In this document: positions 6,031-7,973 of the stretch, one piece after another | Numbering within the stretch: the stretch's first letter is position 1 | How the letters are laid out: each line of letters begins with the position of its first letter | NCBI GenBank assembly: GCA_017989885.1 | Contig: JAGNPA010000069.1 | Coordinates: 1-7,973 of the forward strand | Source: Aquabacterium sp. | Lineage (GTDB): Bacteria; Pseudomonadota; Gammaproteobacteria; Burkholderiales; Burkholderiaceae_C | Direction: 5' to 3' | DNA: 7,973 bases | Notes under the pieces: model-generated | Told to the model about the DNA's origin: nothing | Seen by the model: only the letters and a program-made list of their open reading frames with translations | The model's database searches: none | Position numbers and translations under genes: made by a program

Positions 6031-6055
6031 GGGATGGGGCCTTGTGCCCCATCTC
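6031..6055 (+). terminator. Terminator-like hairpin between hcp and tssE (possible attenuator)
   Basis: GATGGGGC (6033-6040) and GCCCCATC (6046-6053) form a perfect 8-bp GC-rich stem with a CTTGT loop. A G-T and a G-C pair can extend it to 6031-6055. The sequence after it (TTGCTTTG) is T-rich but not a clean T-run, so termination is probably partial. Read-through would feed tssE and tssF, while hcp transcripts ending here would be stabilised. Confidence 0.6.
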
Positions 6056-6076
6056 TTGCTTTGAGCTGTTGTGAAC

Positions 6077-6565
6077 ATGTCCTCTCCTGTGCGCATTCGC
6101 CGCAGCGTCTTTGACCGCTTGCTGGACAACAACCCCGACATGCCCGAAGGGCTGATGCAGACCTGCACCGTCGAGCAGTTGCGTGATGCGGTGGCACGGG
6201 ATCTGGAAAGCCTGTTGAACTCGCGCGCAGCGATCAATTTCGACGCGGTGGACCTGGGGCCACACACAGCGCGTTCGGTGCTGTGTTTCGGGGTGCGGGA
6301 TTTTGTGGGGCGCGTGCTGTCGAGCTCGGACGACCGTCGGCACATCAGCCGCAGCCTGTCGCATGCGATCGAAACCCACGAGCCGCGCTTGCAGGGGGTG
6401 TCGGTGCAGTTCCACGACGAGCAGACCTCGCAAAGTTCGCTGGCCTTCACGATTCGGGCGATGCTGGTGGTGCGGCCCACGCGCGAGACCGTGAGCTTCG
6501 ATGCGGTTTTGCAGCCGTCCTTGTCGAGTTACCGGGTCATGCAGGCGCGTTTTGCGTCGGCTTGA
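6077..6565 (+). CDS. tssE: TssE, gp25-like T6SS baseplate protein
   Basis: TssE is a homologue of phage T4 gp25 and helps nucleate sheath assembly on the baseplate. From the ATG at 6077 it has 162 residues, within the family range. Visible landmarks are RRSVFDRLLD (9-17), VARDLESLLNSR (39-50; gp25-family proteins have a similar Arg-ended helix here), SVLCFGVRDF (67-76), and HEPRL (101-105), corresponding to the conserved YEPRL-type gp25 core. The final strands are LAFTIRAMLVVRP and TVSFDAVLQP. A GTG at 6071, two codons earlier and in frame, is an alternative start, because neither has a good SD (only GAG at 6063-6065). It follows the post-hcp hairpin and precedes tssF by 34 nt, so its expression probably depends on read-through or a nearby promoter that I could not identify. 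Confidence 0.95.
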   Translation: MSSPVRIRRSVFDRLLDNNPDMPEGLMQTCTVEQLRDAVARDLESLLNSRAAINFDAVDLGPHTARSVLCFGVRDFVGRVLSSSDDRRHISRSLSHAIETHEPRLQGVSVQFHDEQTSQSSLAFTIRAMLVVRPTRETVSFDAVLQPSLSSYRVMQARFASA

Positions 6566-6599
6566 CCTTTGATGTTGTTGTTTTCGCCAGGCGCCAGTC

Positions 6600-7973
6600 A
6601 TGGATGAGTTGTTGCCCCATTACGAGAGAGAGCTGGCGTTCCTGCGCACGCGCTCGGCCGATTTCGCGCGTCGCTATCCCAAGATCGCCGGGCGTTTGCA
6701 GCTGACGGGGGACGTGGGGGACGACCCCCATGTGGAACGGCTGATGGAGTCGTTTGCCTTCCTCAGTTCGCGCATCCACAAGCGGCTGGACGATGACTTT
6801 CCGCTGTTCACCGAGTCGCTGCTGGAGGTGCTGTATCCGCACTACCTGCGCCCGTTTCCTTCTTGTTCGATTGCCTGTCTGGACCTGGGCGCTGCTGCCG
6901 GTCAGATGAGCAAGAGCGTGGTGTTGCCGCGTGGCACGGCCATGACGAGCCGAGCGGTCAAAGGGGTGACCTGCCGTTTCCGCACGACGCAGGATGTGCG
7001 TCTGGTACCTGTGCGGGTGAGTGAGGTGTCGTTCCGCAATGCCGTGGGCGCGCCACCGGGCAGCCGGGTGCCGGCTGGGGCCAGTTCGGTGTTGTCGATC
7101 ACGCTCGACAAGCTGTCGCCGCAGATGTCGTGGCAGGCGATTTTGAGCGAGCCCTTGAGCGTGTACCTCGATGGCGAGGCCTCGCAGATCAGTGCGCTGC
7201 GTGAGGTGCTGTGCAACAAGGCGCTGGCCGTGATGGTGCAGTGGCAGCCGCATCATCCCTGGCAGATGCCGCCCGCCACCGTCGATGGCCGGGTGCGTTT
7301 GCCCACCTTGCGCGGTTTTGTCGACGACGAGGCACTGATCGACTGGGATGAGCGGGCCAATCCGGCGTACCGGCTGTTGACCGAGTACTTTGCGTTCCCT
7401 GAGAAGTTCAATTTTGTGGAGCTGCCGGCGCTGGCGGTCGCGGGTGCGACGCCGGCTGGTGGCGACGAGGAGGGTGGGCAGCGCAGTGTGGTGCTCCACA
7501 TTCCCTTGCGTGAGGTGCGTGCCGACTCGGACGAGTCGCGGCTGCTGGAGACGGTGGCGGCGCACAACGTGGTGCTGGGGGCGACCCCGGTGGTGAACCT
7601 GTTCAAGCAACCGGCCGACCCGATTCGCATCACCCACAAGGCGGCCGATTACCCGGTGGTGGTGGACGCCCGCAAGGCCTATGGCTATGAGCTGTACGCG
7701 CTGGACCGGGTGTACCGCGTGCGTCAGACCACGGCCGGTGAAGCGGTGGACGAGGTGCGCCCGTTCTTCTCCTTACAGCACGATGAGCTGTGGTCCGAGG
7801 AGGACCAGGGCGATGACGATCTGCCGGCCACGGTGAGCGCGGCGCGCACTCGGCAGCGTCGCGGCGGCGCGCGCTGTCTGGCGTACTGGCAGTTGCAGCG
7901 TGACGAGGATGTGGCCTTGCACAGTCCGGGCTACGAGGTGTCGCTGACGCTGGTCGATGAATCCTTCGATCCG
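6600..7973 (+). CDS. tssF: TssF (VasA/ImpG), T6SS baseplate protein, 5' part (runs off the right edge)
   Basis: TssF is a baseplate wedge component that works with TssG, TssE and TssK. The visible part is 458 codons, open to the last base; full TssF proteins are roughly 600 residues, so about three quarters is present. The N-terminus is diagnostic: MDELLPHYERELAFLR, then RRYPKIAGRLQL, DPHVERLMESFAFLSSRI, KRLDDDFPLFTESLLEVLYP and HYLRPFPSCSIACL within the first 100 residues. Further on are LPRGTAMTSR, YRLLTEYFAFPEKFNFVEL and VDARKAYGYELYALDRVYRV. A charged segment at about 398-426 (EEDQGDDD, then TRQRRGGAR) looks like an exposed loop. The start at 6600 follows from the conserved MDELLPHYERE opening; upstream only a weak AGGCG is present. 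tssG and tssH would be expected next but lie outside the window. Confidence 0.96.
   Translation, partial: MDELLPHYERELAFLRTRSADFARRYPKIAGRLQLTGDVGDDPHVERLMESFAFLSSRIHKRLDDDFPLFTESLLEVLYPHYLRPFPSCSIACLDLGAAAGQMSKSVVLPRGTAMTSRAVKGVTCRFRTTQDVRLVPVRVSEVSFRNAVGAPPGSRVPAGASSVLSITLDKLSPQMSWQAILSEPLSVYLDGEASQISALREVLCNKALAVMVQWQPHHPWQMPPATVDGRVRLPTLRGFVDDEALIDWDERANPAYRLLTEYFAFPEKFNFVELPALAVAGATPAGGDEEGGQRSVVLHIPLREVRADSDESRLLETVAAHNVVLGATPVVNLFKQPADPIRITHKAADYPVVVDARKAYGYELYALDRVYRVRQTTAGEAVDEVRPFFSLQHDELWSEEDQGDDDLPATVSAARTRQRRGGARCLAYWQLQRDEDVALHSPGYEVSLTLVDESFDP

Noticed and set aside
5440..6601. Minus-strand frames of 346 and 262 codons opposite hcp and tssE
   Set aside because: Antisense to intact, clearly conserved genes and without domain content.
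6537..7637. 366-codon minus-strand frame opposite tssF
   Set aside because: Translation is Arg/His/Gln-rich and non-globular; tssF on the other strand is conserved from its first residues.
1..7973. Search for an effector/immunity pair, CRISPR array, tRNA, insertion sequence or integration site
   Set aside because: Nothing of the kind is visible: the window is filled by core tss genes plus one lipoprotein, and no spaced direct repeats, transposase motifs or tRNA folds were seen by eye.

Overview
The window is the core of a type VI secretion system (T6SS) locus. Base composition is high in GC, SD sequences are strong, and GTG and TTG starts occur. Together with the gene order tssL-tssK-tssJ <-> lipoprotein-tssB-tssC-hcp-tssE-tssF, this suggests a betaproteobacterium of the Burkholderiales (Comamonadaceae- or Burkholderia-like). 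That assignment is inference from gene order and protein style, not from a marker gene.

Layout. Positions 1-2389 hold a minus-strand block that reads tssJ (outer-membrane lipoprotein), tssK (baseplate/membrane-complex adaptor) and the first 90 codons of tssL (inner-membrane DotU-like protein), whose 3' part lies off the left edge. Gaps are short (31 and 16 nt) and tssK and tssL have good SD sequences, so this looks like one operon. Positions 2390-2625 are a divergent intergenic region of about 236 nt with C-tract/G-tract inverted repeats. Positions 2626-7973 hold a plus-strand block: a TPR lipoprotein with a TTG start, tssB and tssC (contractile sheath), hcp/tssD (inner tube), tssE (gp25-like baseplate), and tssF (baseplate) running off the right edge. 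A hairpin precedes hcp, and a terminator-like hairpin sits between hcp and tssE.

How they work together. TssJ in the outer membrane and TssL in the inner membrane belong to the trans-envelope complex (TssJLM; TssM is not in the window). TssK docks the TssE/TssF-containing baseplate onto it. The Hcp tube polymerises inside the TssB/TssC sheath, and sheath contraction drives the tube out of the cell. The TPR lipoprotein has an accessory, probably periplasmic role that the sequence does not define.

All eight tss genes are intact where visible, with no frameshift, insertion sequence, tRNA, rRNA, CRISPR array, effector or immunity gene. I see no wholly new system. The most interesting points are the accessory TPR lipoprotein and its TTG start, the hcp-flanking hairpins, the repeat and palindrome at the start of tssJ, and the hairpin cluster in the divergent region.
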